This document shows, in pieces, positions 26,560-38,045 of a stretch of DNA of 64,000 nt. Numbering within the stretch: position 1 is the stretch's first letter; every line of letters starts with the position of its first letter. The stretch is from Hofstenia miamia (Eukaryota > Xenacoelomorpha > Acoela). The notes beneath the pieces are model-generated. The model did no database searches and had not been told where the DNA came from. It saw nothing but the letters and a program-made list of their open reading frames with translations. The DNA lies in contig SCFE01000011.1 in the NCBI GenBank assembly GCA_004352715.1, forward strand, positions 1,065,872 through 1,129,871. The letters are read 5' to 3'. A program made the translations under genes and the position numbers.

Positions 26560-28049
26560 CAGTACTGGAAATATGTATTCAACATTCATTGCATAGTGTG
26601 TCTAAGATTATAACTAAGTGTTACTTTGATTGAGAAAAGTATGCCTAATACCATAAGATATATAGAATAACAATTGGCTATTAAATTTTAATCAAAATTT
26701 GAAAACTTGTATTGGAAAAATTTATTCGGCCAACTGAAGAAATTTTAACAAATGAACAAATCCGAAACCAGTAAGTTCAAAATAAGATACATAAATTAAT
26801 AAATGATTTAATATAAGCACTTAGCAAAAAAATTTTCCTTTCTAATATTTTGTAGGATGTCCCTTTGAGTGAATAACAGCTTCATGCGATCAGGGATTGA
26901 AGCAAAACGTCTTTCAATAAAGCTGTTGGGAATTGAATACAATTTTTTCTTTATTAAGCTCCACAGCTCGTCTTCAGTGTGAAGATTATGCTGTCCAATT
27001 CGATATTTGACCTCCTTCCACATATTTTCGATAATGTTAAGGTCTGGAGATTTGTCCGGCGAGTCAGAAAAAATATAGCAACCCCATTATTGTGGAAGAC
27101 GTTTTTCATTTCTTTTGAGGTACGACATGGAGCACCATCCTGCTGATATATTGAATCACTTCTAAGGAGTGGCAAGAGTTCCTTTTCGAGAATGCGAGCA
27201 TATTGAGAGCTTCGGAGAGTACCAGTGATGTGAACAATCTTGCGAAGGCCACACTTCCATAATGCACTCGATATTATTACACACTTCCCACCATAATTCA
27301 TGGTCCCCGACTAAGTTGAGGCAAGAATCTAAACTCTGCCCAGTTGGTCTCTTTATCAACACTCTTTTTGATGAGTATAGCTCAAATCTTGACTCATTTG
27401 AAAATATAACATTAGACCAATGTTAAAATGAATGGTATCTCATCAAATTGGCCTACCTCAGTCAGTCGGTGTAATCTTTGCTTTGAGGTTAAGAATTGTT
27501 TTCTGGGTGCCACGAAAGTCCCAAGAGAGTAATTCTTCAGGCTGTTTTGCACACTTCTTGCAGTCACAAGGTGACAATCAGCCCATTCCTTGCGAAGTTC
27601 CTCAGAAGACGTCCTGGGCACACAAGAGCTGATTGGGAGGTTTTAGAGGGCTTCTTTGGTCTTCCGTACTTTGGCTTGAGGGCAATGATGTTTTCAGAAG
27701 TGAAACGTCTGATGCTATCCCCGACAGTACTTTATGGTCGCTCTACAAATCGGGCTATGTTACGTTGACTCTTCCCTTCCAAGAGTTTTCAGATAATCAA
27801 CTCGCGGATGGCAAGAGGTATGTAACCAGGGATCATATATGGCAAAGAAAGACTGATGTTCGACATTTTCAATACAAAGAGACTGAGAAAAGCTCAACCA
27901 AGAAAATATAAGCTAACCACAAGCATTGTAGCATTTCTCCTTGAGATTTAAAGTAAACAGTGATAAGTATGTCCCAACATTGATGAATTTCTCTTCTTAA
28001 AAATATTTATGACAAATCATGGGTGGCCGAATTCTTTTTTCCAGTACTG
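26560..28049 (-). mobile_element. Tc1-type DNA transposon, decayed
   Basis: Termini are CAGTACTGGAAA at 26560 and TTTCCAGTACTG ending at 28049, each flanked by the target dinucleotide TA (26558-26559 and 28050-28051), giving 1,490 bp. A second end-like motif (GTATTGGAAAAATTTATTCGG, cut here to its core GTATTGGAAAAA) lies about 150 bp inside the left end. A weaker one (rc GTATTGAAAATG) lies about 175 bp inside the right end, as in elements with IR/DR double repeats. Confidence 0.8.
26808..27880 (-). pseudogene. Tc1-type transposase, multiply broken
   Basis: On the minus strand the pieces of a Tc1 transposase appear in order but in different frames. There is an N-terminal helix-turn-helix part (LAIRELII, GKSQRNIARFVERP, GRPKKPSK). 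The catalytic core follows, with FSNESRFELYSS, NLVGDH, GGKCVIISSALW, YQQDGAPCRTS and SPDKSPDLNIIENMWKEVK, then a C-terminal helix region ending near 26808. It encodes DNA cleavage and strand transfer in intact relatives. Here several stops and at least two frameshifts (near 27300 and near 27070) make it non-functional. The acidic residues in NESRF, QQDGAP and NIIENMW are still visible. Confidence 0.8.
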
Positions 28050-28179
28050 TATCAAGTCAAAACTTAAAAATATATTATTTATAATTAACCATTAAGATTA
28101 CATTTGTACTCTTAATTTATCATATATTCAAAGGTGAGTTTATTAATTTGGGTGATGCCTTATTGTATTTCATTGATCT

Positions 28180-28552
28180 TTAATTCAGAAACAATTCCGG
28201 TGCATTCATCGGTTGTCGTAAGAAAGTTTGTCATTAATCTTTCGTCGTTTGTCCATATTTCTGTATAGGGGGCGTCTCTGTCTGCTAGAAGCCCTTTCGT
28301 TTTCGCTCAAAGCGTCTCAGTTAAAGTGAGACAGCCATCATTCGAATACGACACAGAACAAAAGTATTTTTCTCGACCTATAAAGTCATTAGCAATTGCC
28401 AGTGGTATTTTGTTGTTTAAGTTTTTCAATATTATCAGAATTCTAGTTTGATCTTCTATGAGCTTCATAATCCAGTTTGCTCGGAGATAATTGTCATCGT
28501 GTTCGCATTGACAAACTGAGACTAACAAAGGAATTGCTAGAAAAGACTTCAT
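28180..28552 (-). CDS. Unrecognised reading frame with one in-frame TGA
   Basis: From ATG 28552-28550 the minus strand reads MKSFLAIPLLVSVCQC, a plausible short signal peptide, then 65 more residues to a TGA at 28307-28309. The same frame then stays open for 49 further codons (AKTKGLLADRD and onward to SELKINEIQ) before TAA. Base composition is clearly less AT-biased than the flanks, and codons look protein-like on both sides of the TGA. I recognise no family. It may be an 81-aa small secreted protein, a decayed gene or element fragment of about 131 codons, or a readthrough case. No splice sites are obvious. Confidence 0.3.
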
Positions 28553-28629
28553 TTCAATTTGATTTTCCAAAATAAATAATTTGAAAATATACGGCAAAGT
28601 ATATTACGAAAGTCAAATACCACAGATGT

Positions 28630-29483
28630 ACAATACAATTCACAAGGCTAATGTATTAGCACTAGTAGCAAAAAAAATCTAAATATATATTTTAGTATTG
28701 CATTTTGAATATTTATAGCTTTTCATAAACAATGCACAATCTCTAAGGCATTTAAACGGAATTGAGCTTAGAATATTTTTAATGAATAGTATATATATAT
28801 ATATATCATTACTTTACTCCAAAATTAAAACGAACGAACTATAATTTTCGAAATACTCGCAATTACAGAATCCGTGCTAGAACAAACAGATTGTTAAACA
28901 GCTTTGCAGTTCAATCATCAAAATTGTATAAAACCATAATAATAACTTTTGTTAATTTCATTTTGGTTTATTTTTGTACTTTGTATACTCGAACTAAGGG
29001 TCGCAAAAAGTCAAATATATACTCTCCCTCTCTCTCTCAAAAAAAATATATATTAAGGGTACTTCAAAATTTATTTTTTTGAACTTTAGTGTGGAATAGT
29101 GGACAAATAGTTTATAAATAATTTCAATAATAAATTTTTTCACGATTAATTATATTTCGTCATGCCCTTTCTTCATTTAAATTTTCATAGAAAGGTTAAA
29201 TGTTATTGTTATGGAAAATATGGAATTTAATTACTAAGTTGCATTAATATTCTTATTTGTTACTAAACAGGGAAAATGGCTGTCACCACACTTCTCCCAC
29301 GGCTATCCACCCCCTACTTTATCCCCATTTTCAAAAATTGTCTGAGCTTTATGTCAATATTGAAATATCAATGAATTTTTAGTGATTTTCATAAGAGTAA
29401 AAAACTTATTTTTTAAATTCTTTACTAACAATGAATGAAGTGTCATTAAAATACTAAAACTACTGTCATGTGAATATATATAT

Positions 29484-29521
<38 letters not shown>

Positions 29522-30525
29522 CAAGGTTTTTGTGGAAATCTCAAAAATCAATACAATTTTTGAAATGCATGATTTGATTTTGCCTAAATTGCAAATTATA
29601 CTTTGTAATAATATAAAAAATAATTGAATCACAACCCATTGAAAACATTCTAGGGTTGCATCTGCCTTAAAAATCACGAAATCACAAATTAGGTATAACT
29701 GTTGAAGGGCTATTAAACTTGCTTAAAAACTTCCTACAAACACACATATTACTGGTAGATTAATGGGCATGAAACTTAAAATACACTCCATTGTGATTAT
29801 TGTTAAGGAATTTTAATTCTAATGTAGCATATTGCTTTTCTTCCATTATCAAGAGCAGTGATAAAATGATGTTATAAAGATACTCGAAAATACCTATTCA
29901 AAATATACTCATGGATTTCACAAATGATCTCCACTGGCTTCAACTGCCATATAAATTGGCTAGCAAAACTCTGCAATTAGAAAAATGCTAAGCTTCAAGG
30001 TAAAAACTGATTTTTCTGTTACTCTTAGTACTGTAATTTTCTATTGCAAAATAAATTGCTTCATCTTCAGCAAGTTTTGTGATAAATCTCCAATACTTGG
30101 GCATCTGGTTAGTTTTAATTCAAAGGTTTAATACTAGTATCCATCTAAAGCTTTATAACACACTAGTGTTTTATAAAAAAACAAAAGAATACTTAAAATG
30201 TTATTGAAGATTAAAACTTGTTTGTATATTGAGGTTCCTAGGTAAAATCAAACAGCTTAGAAGGCTATTAAGCTCATGGAAAATCAAACCACTAATACAG
30301 TTCTTTAAATAAATAGTAAATTTTCATAACATTACACTTAAGAACTGGCATTTATTTTTGTTTATAGAATAGGCCTGCATAGAATTACTATAAATTCCAA
30401 AATGGAGAAGGCATGGCTCTTTTTACATTTAGAATTTTTTTCTGGTATTCTTTAAGCATATTTTATAATTTCTCCACACTTGGGACCCCAATCTTTTGCA
30501 AATTTACTAAAAACCTATTTTAGGA

Positions 30526-30574
<49 letters not shown>

Positions 30575-31440
30575 GTAACTAACCAACCTAGTTGTTCTTT
30601 ATGAAGACCCTTTCAAATTCTTGTATTTGAAATAAAAGTATTAAAATGCGAACGCTTTTTTGTAAAATACTCTAATTTTCCCTCCTGTGAGTAACCTAGG
30701 TTTTGCTACTTCCACCCGCCCATGCGCTAAGAACAAACTTTTCATCACTAGAAGAACTCGATGAAAAATCAGATTTATCTCATCAATGGTGCGATACATA
30801 AATTGCAAATAACAATTTTGATTAATTTATAAGTTCCTTTTACATTTTTATCAATGTCTTAGAAATAAAGTTTCCTTTTTCTTTCTCCTTAAATTTCATA
30901 TTTTGCAAAGAAGCTTTAAAGAAAAATATACATCCTGTTACTATGGTCTATGCAAATTCACAGTACATCTGTAATCTGAAGTTGCATTTATACCACCACA
31001 TTCCTATATCGAAAATGTGAAATTGCTATTTTGTTTTGAGGTCCAATTAAATTTCCATGACTGCAAAATTTAGACAAATTTGGATAAAACTGGATTTCAA
31101 ATAATGTATTTCCTTCGTTGCTTAGTACAAATGACTGCATCATATCTTAGCAAAATACATCCACAATATAGAGTACTCTCAGTAGAAAGATCTATGGGAT
31201 AATATGATATGTACTTCTTAATAAGAACTATAAAAAACTGTTTTCAATTCATGTATTTTTTTAATTTAGTCAAAATTGCATTAACTGATTGTTGAAAATG
31301 AGCTCACAAAATCCACTATGAATGTCATTAATAATATTATTGAAGCATACCGTATACGAAATAGTTACATTCACAATCCCTACGTTCTTGAAATTGATGA
31401 CGTCCTTGAAAAAATACAAAATACCTTTTTATCTAAAATA
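28630..31440. other. AT-rich non-coding DNA with (TA)n arrays, no gene seen
   Basis: TA arrays lie at about 28791-28806, 29475-29521 and 30528-30571. No supported gene, and nothing recognisable on either strand. Confidence 0.45.
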
Positions 31441-31446
31441 ATCCGA

Positions 31447-33951
31447 CTATGGGGAAAAATATTGAGATAAATCATCGAATCCTGTTTCAATATAGTTTGG
31501 ATCGACTTCATACATTGAGAGTACTTCTGGATAATCATCTCTGAATAGTATTTGGTGGAGATCAAAGAACCTATCACTGAAATGGTTGGCCAAGCGTCTT
31601 GAATAATTTTTTAGACTAGAATATTTCGAGTAATGGTGGATAAGTTTGTATCGACATACACAGTACTCTATACATTCACGTAAAACATCTTCGATGGTGT
31701 CGTGAGAAAAATTCTGCAGATCATCGAAGACGAGATTAGAATTAGTAATATAGAGGCTCCCTTTCTCAGTTATATCATGAAACTCTAGAAATTCATTGAA
31801 TTTTGGATCTTTAGTCTCGCTTATGTTTTCACCTTTGCATATTGTTGAATTGTCCACAATACATAGAGTATGTGCCTTTCGGCACATTGTCTCTTCCCCA
31901 AACGTTAAATTCTGCTCATCGCAGACTTCAAAATCAAAATATTCAGAGAATTTTCTATGAGTTTTCTGCGACAATTCCACTTGCTTTTCCGAATACATAA
32001 AAGTTGATAAAGTATTAAATAGATTATCATATAGTTTGTAAAGATATTGAAAGCTACTGTCTGAAATATTTGTATTGTCTAGTACTTTGAATATCGCCGA
32101 TATTGGAGCACTACTTGCTACAATTGCAAAATTATAGTCATATAGGAGATTAGTGTATGCCAAGTCCTGCAGAATATTTGTTTTCTTACTTAAACTATCT
32201 ATTAAATCCCCCCAATGATCGCGGTCATACCACACCGACACAGGTGTTCTTTTGTAGTAATCAATAATAAAGGGTTGACTTTGATCGTAATCGATTATCT
32301 GTGATTCATTCTCAAGCCAAAAATCAACTCCATTTAATCCATCAAACCTAGAAATTGACAATTTTATTGTCCAGGTAACGTCTCTGTAGATAATTCTGCT
32401 GACACAGTTTCTTTGCGTAACTATTAGTTTCGAGTCGTTTGTTTTGCTGACAATCAAAATGGGAAATCCACGATTTAGACTCCAATCATACATAGATTGA
32501 TTTATTTTTTTTCGATTTGCAACATCCGAAGAACATTCAGTCAAAAAACTTACGAACTCCCATGATGCTTGCGAAGTAAGAAAATTTTGTTTTATATAGT
32601 CTTGCCAACATTTAAAAAATTTTTCACCAACGATGTAATGAAAGTATTTTGCTAGAAGCATTCCTTTAGAGTAAACTATTGATCTGAATCCTTCAAAGAG
32701 AAGATATTCGGACGTTCCGTTTTCAATTCCATATATTACCTGGTATGGACGATATTCTAAGCTTTGAGCATACACTCTGATGGTGCTTGCTTTAAGCTCT
32801 TCAATTAAATCCATACGAAATTGTTTAACAAACTTCTCAGTTAGCAGAAGTTCTAGATACATTGTAAACCCCTCATCAACCCATAGATCCGTCCACCATG
32901 CCGGTGAAACTAAATTGCTCCACCAATGATGGCCCAGTTCATGTAGAACAGTTTTAAATCCTTCTAAATAAAGCTCAGCATTTCCAGTCCAAATTTCAGA
33001 GTTTATTGTTATTAATCCAAAGTTTTCCATACCAAGGACCATATGAGGACACATTACAAAACTTAGTTCACTCAGTGGAATAGTTATGTTGAAAATATCT
33101 ATTAGTTCATTGATGCCAAATTCGACAACTTGTTTGAATTCTTCATAATTGTGACTCTTCCAGATTCTTATGCGCGTTTGATGCATGTAAAACTCCTTGC
33201 TATTGTTAGGCAAAAGTCCCAAAGCAACTAAATATGTCGGCAATTCAACTGATTCTTCAAACTCTGTCGTAACAAAACTATCATCATTCGTTGTTACAGA
33301 CTTTATTGGAGCATTAGAGAGCGCTATGAAATCCTTAGAATGAGTTACTATAACCTTATATATAGATCTAAAATATGGATCGTCAAAAGAAGGAAATAGT
33401 TTTCTGGCAAATCCAGGTTGGAATTGTGTTATAGCGCTTTTATTTATAGCTGAAGTGTTGTCACGAAATGTGTATAAGCCAATAGTTTTGAAGTGTTTGT
33501 GATGATGAAAACCGGTTTTCGATTTGTGCGGAATTTTTTCAACTGTAAATTCAATGTATAAACTATACGTCTGATTTGCAATAAATATGTCATGATTGAC
33601 AACTTCAATGAGTTCATGGTCTTCATGTATGTAGTAATCACTGTTCTGTTGTTCATTTAGTTCATTGAAAATCTTTAACTTTCTGATGTCTAGTTTCGAA
33701 GCATGCAAGAATGTTGAATTTTCGTCTGATAAGCAACTAAGCTCTATACGTTCACTTCCATCGACTCTTGTAAGATTATCATCAATTTCCAATTTTATGA
33801 AATATAGTTTAGGGTAAACACTTCGCGGCAATTGAATAAACGTAGGTGCCGCGCGCGGCGGAGGTTCTTTATGCACCACTACTCCACAAATATAAAGAAA
33901 TACTAACGATGCTACAACAATAAGGGCAATTTTTTTAATATCTAAATGCAT
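31447..33951 (-). CDS. M1-family zinc aminopeptidase, type II membrane protein
   Basis: An 834-residue single-exon protein of the aminopeptidase N/ERAP family (peptidase M1), which removes N-terminal residues from peptides, probably at the cell surface or in the secretory lumen. It has a short cytoplasmic MHLDIKK and one membrane anchor (residues 8-27), then a lumenal part with many N-x-S/T sites. The substrate-binding motif is LGMENFG (GMEN at 307-310, where most relatives have GAMEN). The zinc site is HELGH (337-341) with the third ligand E360 exactly 18 residues on, in WVDEGF. The likely transition-state tyrosine is Y427 (YSKG). The C-terminal 350 residues are poorly conserved. Start: the frame is closed by TAG just upstream, and the ATG at 33951 is the first in-frame and first in the presumed leader. 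The fold and catalytic residues look intact. The lack of introns contrasts with the neighbouring gene. Confidence 0.93.
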   Translation of the reverse strand: MHLDIKKIALIVVASLVFLYICGVVVHKEPPPRAAPTFIQLPRSVYPKLYFIKLEIDDNLTRVDGSERIELSCLSDENSTFLHASKLDIRKLKIFNELNEQQNSDYYIHEDHELIEVVNHDIFIANQTYSLYIEFTVEKIPHKSKTGFHHHKHFKTIGLYTFRDNTSAINKSAITQFQPGFARKLFPSFDDPYFRSIYKVIVTHSKDFIALSNAPIKSVTTNDDSFVTTEFEESVELPTYLVALGLLPNNSKEFYMHQTRIRIWKSHNYEEFKQVVEFGINELIDIFNITIPLSELSFVMCPHMVLGMENFGLITINSEIWTGNAELYLEGFKTVLHELGHHWWSNLVSPAWWTDLWVDEGFTMYLELLLTEKFVKQFRMDLIEELKASTIRVYAQSLEYRPYQVIYGIENGTSEYLLFEGFRSIVYSKGMLLAKYFHYIVGEKFFKCWQDYIKQNFLTSQASWEFVSFLTECSSDVANRKKINQSMYDWSLNRGFPILIVSKTNDSKLIVTQRNCVSRIIYRDVTWTIKLSISRFDGLNGVDFWLENESQIIDYDQSQPFIIDYYKRTPVSVWYDRDHWGDLIDSLSKKTNILQDLAYTNLLYDYNFAIVASSAPISAIFKVLDNTNISDSSFQYLYKLYDNLFNTLSTFMYSEKQVELSQKTHRKFSEYFDFEVCDEQNLTFGEETMCRKAHTLCIVDNSTICKGENISETKDPKFNEFLEFHDITEKGSLYITNSNLVFDDLQNFSHDTIEDVLRECIEYCVCRYKLIHHYSKYSSLKNYSRRLANHFSDRFFDLHQILFRDDYPEVLSMYEVDPNYIETGFDDLSQYFSP

Positions 33952-34040
33952 TGACAGTTCGTTTAAGTGATTTGTAATGATCAACTACTTTGGCGCTATT
34001 GAAAGAATATTTGATAATGTTAGTTTGAAAAATTGCTGTT

Positions 34041-34068
34041 GACTGATTGCGATAAGCGTTCATTTATA
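34041..34068 (-). promoter_or_regulatory. Possible core promoter of the aminopeptidase gene
   Basis: TATAAAT on the minus strand (34068-34062) is followed about 20-25 nt later by an initiator-like TCAGTC (34046-34041). This gives a leader of about 90 nt with no ATG before the proposed start. The motifs are short and the region is AT-rich, so this is only suggestive. Confidence 0.3.
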
Positions 34069-34069
34069 C

Positions 34070-36890
34070 ACTTTGCAAATCTTAAATTAATTCATGTGGC
34101 ATTGTTTTTCTAACCGCAGTGTTTTATAATATGCAACTAAACCGCAAATCGTTCCTAAATACAGATTTTTCACATTAGATGATAACATGCTAAATTTTTC
34201 TAATTTTTTTATTCTCAAATCCTTGCAGGTTGGTCAGGGGTGCATTGATATTTACATAACAACCTCCAAATACATGTTGCCTTTTTAACGTCGAGATTGT
34301 TATCGCTATAGCTAATAGCGTGAATATGGTAAGAATGGTAAGAATTTAATGTGAAATTTTCAAATATATTCACTCACACGTTTCGGAATTAATGACACTA
34401 AAAAATTTTAAAATCTCATAACGTCGCTTTTGGATACGATCTTGATTATTGTTAGAAAAGTAATTGGTTAGAAGTTTGAAAGTGAATTATTGAACAAGAT
34501 GCATTTATATAATTTAAGAAACATAATTTTACCCTGGTATTCATTCTTCATTAGAAAACTTTTAATTTTTTCAAAAATTTTTATTAAATTCTTACGTTGT
34601 TACAAATTTTAAATTCTTTGGAAAGAAATTTCATTTATTGTACAATCAAGTGGCGTCAATTCTAGGGATTAGGGAGGGCCTAAGCCACCCCATACCATTT
34701 TTTGAAAATGAGCATTTTTGTATTTGATGTCGTTAAGTTTTTATCTGTTTTTTGAATTTGCCGTCTCTAACATATTGAAAAACTAATTGTTACACAATCA
34801 TTACTTTCATTATTTACAATTTAAAAATCTTCCCGACTGTTGTGTCGTAATTCACAAAAGTAAGTCTCTGGAATTTTATGTATCAATGTCTAGAATAAAT
34901 AAACGTGCTTAAATTATTCTTTTTATAACCACGTACAATGTACAAGCTATGGCTATTTCAGGAAAAACAAAAAATGCTGAACATATTTTACTAAATGTTA
35001 CAAGGCAACTAATATTAATTTTGCAATTCAGGACTTGTCATTATTTCATCAAGCTATTGAGCATCTTTCTGAAAAGAGCCTGTATATTGAGATGAGTGTT
35101 AACAGTAAAATGTGAAATTGTGTGTTTTTTACAAACCAAAATCAAATAAAAAATACCATAGGAAGGCAGATGTTTTCTGTTTTGTTCAATTGGGGAATAT
35201 TTTGAATCATGTAAAGTGATATATCTTTAAGTTTTTCTAGCTGAATTCAGGGTAGAATATTATAAATGATATTAAGAATACTGTTTATTTAAAGTAATTT
35301 TTGGCAAATATTTATTTTCTGATTTGATCTTGTAAATGCATTTTTGAAAAGATGTTTTATCTTAGATATGTTAGTGATGTTCCAAATAGAATCTTTTTGC
35401 CAGATTCCACACTGAAAACAACTTTTTGCATTTGATTAACATTCATTTTAGACTAATTACTAGCATCTTGAGCAATGAAATTTATTAAAAAAACATGTTA
35501 AATATTTAAATTTAGACGACACGCCTAAGAAAATCATAACATGTTTCAAAAAGGTCACTTAATGGTTAACCTTAAACAAGATGTTGTCCTTTTAAATTAC
35601 ATCCGTTTTCCTAAATTTTAAGCAATATTCCCCATTAAGAAATTTTTAAATTTTTAAACATATACACATCTATTAGTGACCGTACTAAAGTGCATTGCAG
35701 ATTAACGATCTTTCATTGAAAATCCTGATATTTTTAAAGCCTCTAGTTTCCTACAAGCCTAATTTTCTAGTCATTAGTTAGGCTAAGATCCATTGTAGTA
35801 ACACCTTACCCCAAATGGATCATTTTATTTAGATACACAATCCAAGCGTTTGGGAGGTGCAGTGGGAAAAGTCAAGGTTGCAGTCTTACTGGCTCAGATG
35901 TGGGATATTTCACATAAAGACATGCATTAATGATGATGTGAACATGATTTAGCGGTTTTAATACACAACTGAAAGAGGAGAAATTTCTGTGGTGCCTTCA
36001 GTTTTTGTGTTTTTATTTTTTTGTGAGTTATAATCTGTTAGATTTTTTCATGAATACATCAAAAATTAATAAAATTTCCAATGGCATTTGAGGTTAATGA
36101 AGTTCAATTCCTTACATGTGCATAATAAAGATCGATGGTAAACGGAACATAAGATGGAAGCGCGGTTTTCTTAAAAAATCGAAACTGATTAGGTAACACC
36201 GGTTTCTTAAGCGATATAAAAAGTCGAGCTGTACAGACAAGCAATGCGCCCTCTGAGTGCATGGGATCAATTGGATCTAACACCATCCCCCAAAAAATAT
36301 GCTCACTAACAGGTATTAACTGTTATTAAAGTGTTGGAATAAACATTTTCTTTTCCTTAGAAAACCAAAATGGAACCGCAATTTTTTTTGAAAAAAAATT
36401 AAATTTTCGACTTCTAGGCATTATAATAATTCCTTTGTAGTTGACCAAAGCAGGCAAAACGTGTGAAATTCAATGAATGAATAAACATGATTATGTCACT
36501 TTCTCACTTACATCTAGTCTGCATTGGTCAAATACAAGTTAGTTTACATCCTGCTAGTGTTATGTAAATTCTTGTATGGTACCTCTAAACCCTCTTCATT
36601 TTTACGACGTTTGACACCACTGGTTCAATACATCATTAGTTAGTAGATTAAAATGGCATATATTTTGTTACAACATACATATGCTTAGCTTACTTCATAT
36701 CATTGTATTGTGTGAAAATGCCCATCTATTCGTATTTTCAAATTTTTCCTATCACATAGCAAGTTTTTTATATTTTTTATCACTTTTATCACTAAACAAT
36801 GATTTTCTATTATTAATAGGATTGGAATTAGTAGTATGAAATACTGACTATAGTTCAATTACAAAGTTTTTTGCTGAAATGATAGGAATA
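34070..36890. other. Intergenic AT-rich DNA, no gene seen
   Basis: This lies between the 5' side of the aminopeptidase gene and the 3' end of the papilin gene. At about 34650-34700 a GC-richer stretch (gtggcgtcaattctagggat, then gccaccccat) may be a hAT-like relic. Nothing else is recognisable. Confidence 0.4.
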
Positions 36891-36894
36891 GAAA

Positions 36895-36975
36895 AAAGTT
36901 TAATAATAATAATAATAAGAGTAAAAGCCAATTTATTGCTGAAAAAAATAACAAAGGAGATACTACAAAGTAAAT

Positions 36976-37057
<82 letters not shown>

Positions 37058-37400
37058 GTAATAATATAATAATAATAATTTATTTTTAAACCTTTGTACA
37101 ATACAAAAAAGTATAAAAATACTTATTAAGGTTTAATTAATTTGTTTTTCCATAATTTCACTTAGTTGCAAATTGATTTTACTTAATTACAGACTTTATT
37201 GTTTAATTATCCAAATAAGTTATTTTCTTTGGTGATAATTCTAATTTAATTTTTTTCTGAAATTCTTTAAAATTGGATTCTTCTTCTAATTTGTTACATA
37301 TATCTATACAGTAATTGATAAATCAATTCTTCATGATTCTTTTTGTAAATTTAAATTTTCTCTAGAACTTGCCTCTAATATGTAATTTTGATTTACAAAA
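36895..37400 (-). pseudogene. Two non-LTR retrotransposon 3' ends in series
   Basis: Read on the minus strand, one tail is AGCAATAAATTGGC followed by (TTA)n at 36901-36960. A second is AATAAATTATTATT with a long (ATT)n at 37018-37085. Just upstream of the second, 37200-37300 can be read as ICNKLEEESNFKEFQKKIK, similar to the C-terminal end of jockey/CR1-type ORF2. (TA)n at 36983-37016 separates the two. Both are fragments. Confidence 0.4.
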
Positions 37401-37463
37401 TCAAATAATTTGATTAAAAATGCTGAATAAACAATGCCTAAAAAACAATCCAAATTTTAAGTG

Positions 37464-37498
37464 CACTAACCCTAACCCTAACCCTAACCCTAACCCTA
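37464..37498. repeat. Interstitial telomere-type (CCCTAA)n array
   Basis: Five perfect CCCTAA units plus a partial one, immediately followed by (TA)n at about 37497-37516. Confidence 0.95.
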
Positions 37499-37607
37499 TA
37501 TATATATATATATATAACTGTATTTAATTTATGAAAAAGATATTTTAGAAATTTTTTAATTGTATTATATTTAAAACTAAAACCTAATGTTTACAGGATG
37601 TAAATTT

Positions 37608-37613
37608 TTTATT
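37608..37613 (-). terminator. Possible polyadenylation signal of the papilin gene
   Basis: AATAAA on the minus strand, about 107 nt after the stop codon at 37720. It is the first such hexamer I see downstream, but chance is high in this composition. Confidence 0.3.
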
Positions 37614-37719
37614 CTAGATATTTAAACCTCTTGTAAAAAAAGTTTACAGCTTTAAATAAGAATAGAATTATTATTTTTCAATAAATACAAGAAATTCTGT
37701 TAAAATTCAGTGCCAAAAT

Positions 37720-37880
37720 TTAAATGTATCCCAACAGCTTGCATGCCTTGCAACAATATCTTCTGTAATTGGGAACATTTGCACATAGTTCTCTTCTTTC
37801 AACTTCTGGCACATTGCAATTGGTTATTTCACTGTGGTCTTGACAAACAACGACTGGGGGAACAGGAGTTACTTCATATT
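37720..37880 (-). CDS. Ppn: Papilin exon 19: C-terminal PLAC domain and stop
   Basis: [15 protein letters not shown] then [18 protein letters not shown]: the PLAC pattern C.D....C ... LC ... YCC.AC found at the end of papilin, lacunin and ADAMTS-like proteins. Acceptor ttttatag/AATATG, phase 1, stop TAA at 37722-37720. This fixes the 3' end of the gene. Confidence 0.9.
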
Positions 37881-37987
37881 CTATAAAATAATTTTCACTA
37901 GCTTGACCTATTTAAATATTTTAGTTATCAATATTTTCATCTCTAATTCCTCTTAGGCATCCTTATACATATATATATATGCCTTTA

Positions 37988-38045
<58 letters not shown>

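Noticed and set aside
33444-33656. 70-codon minus-strand frame
   Set aside because: Shadow of the M1 aminopeptidase.
33952-33984. Longer N-terminus for the aminopeptidase from a TTG
   Set aside because: TTG is not a credible eukaryotic start here; the first ATG gives a proper short cytoplasmic tail and anchor.
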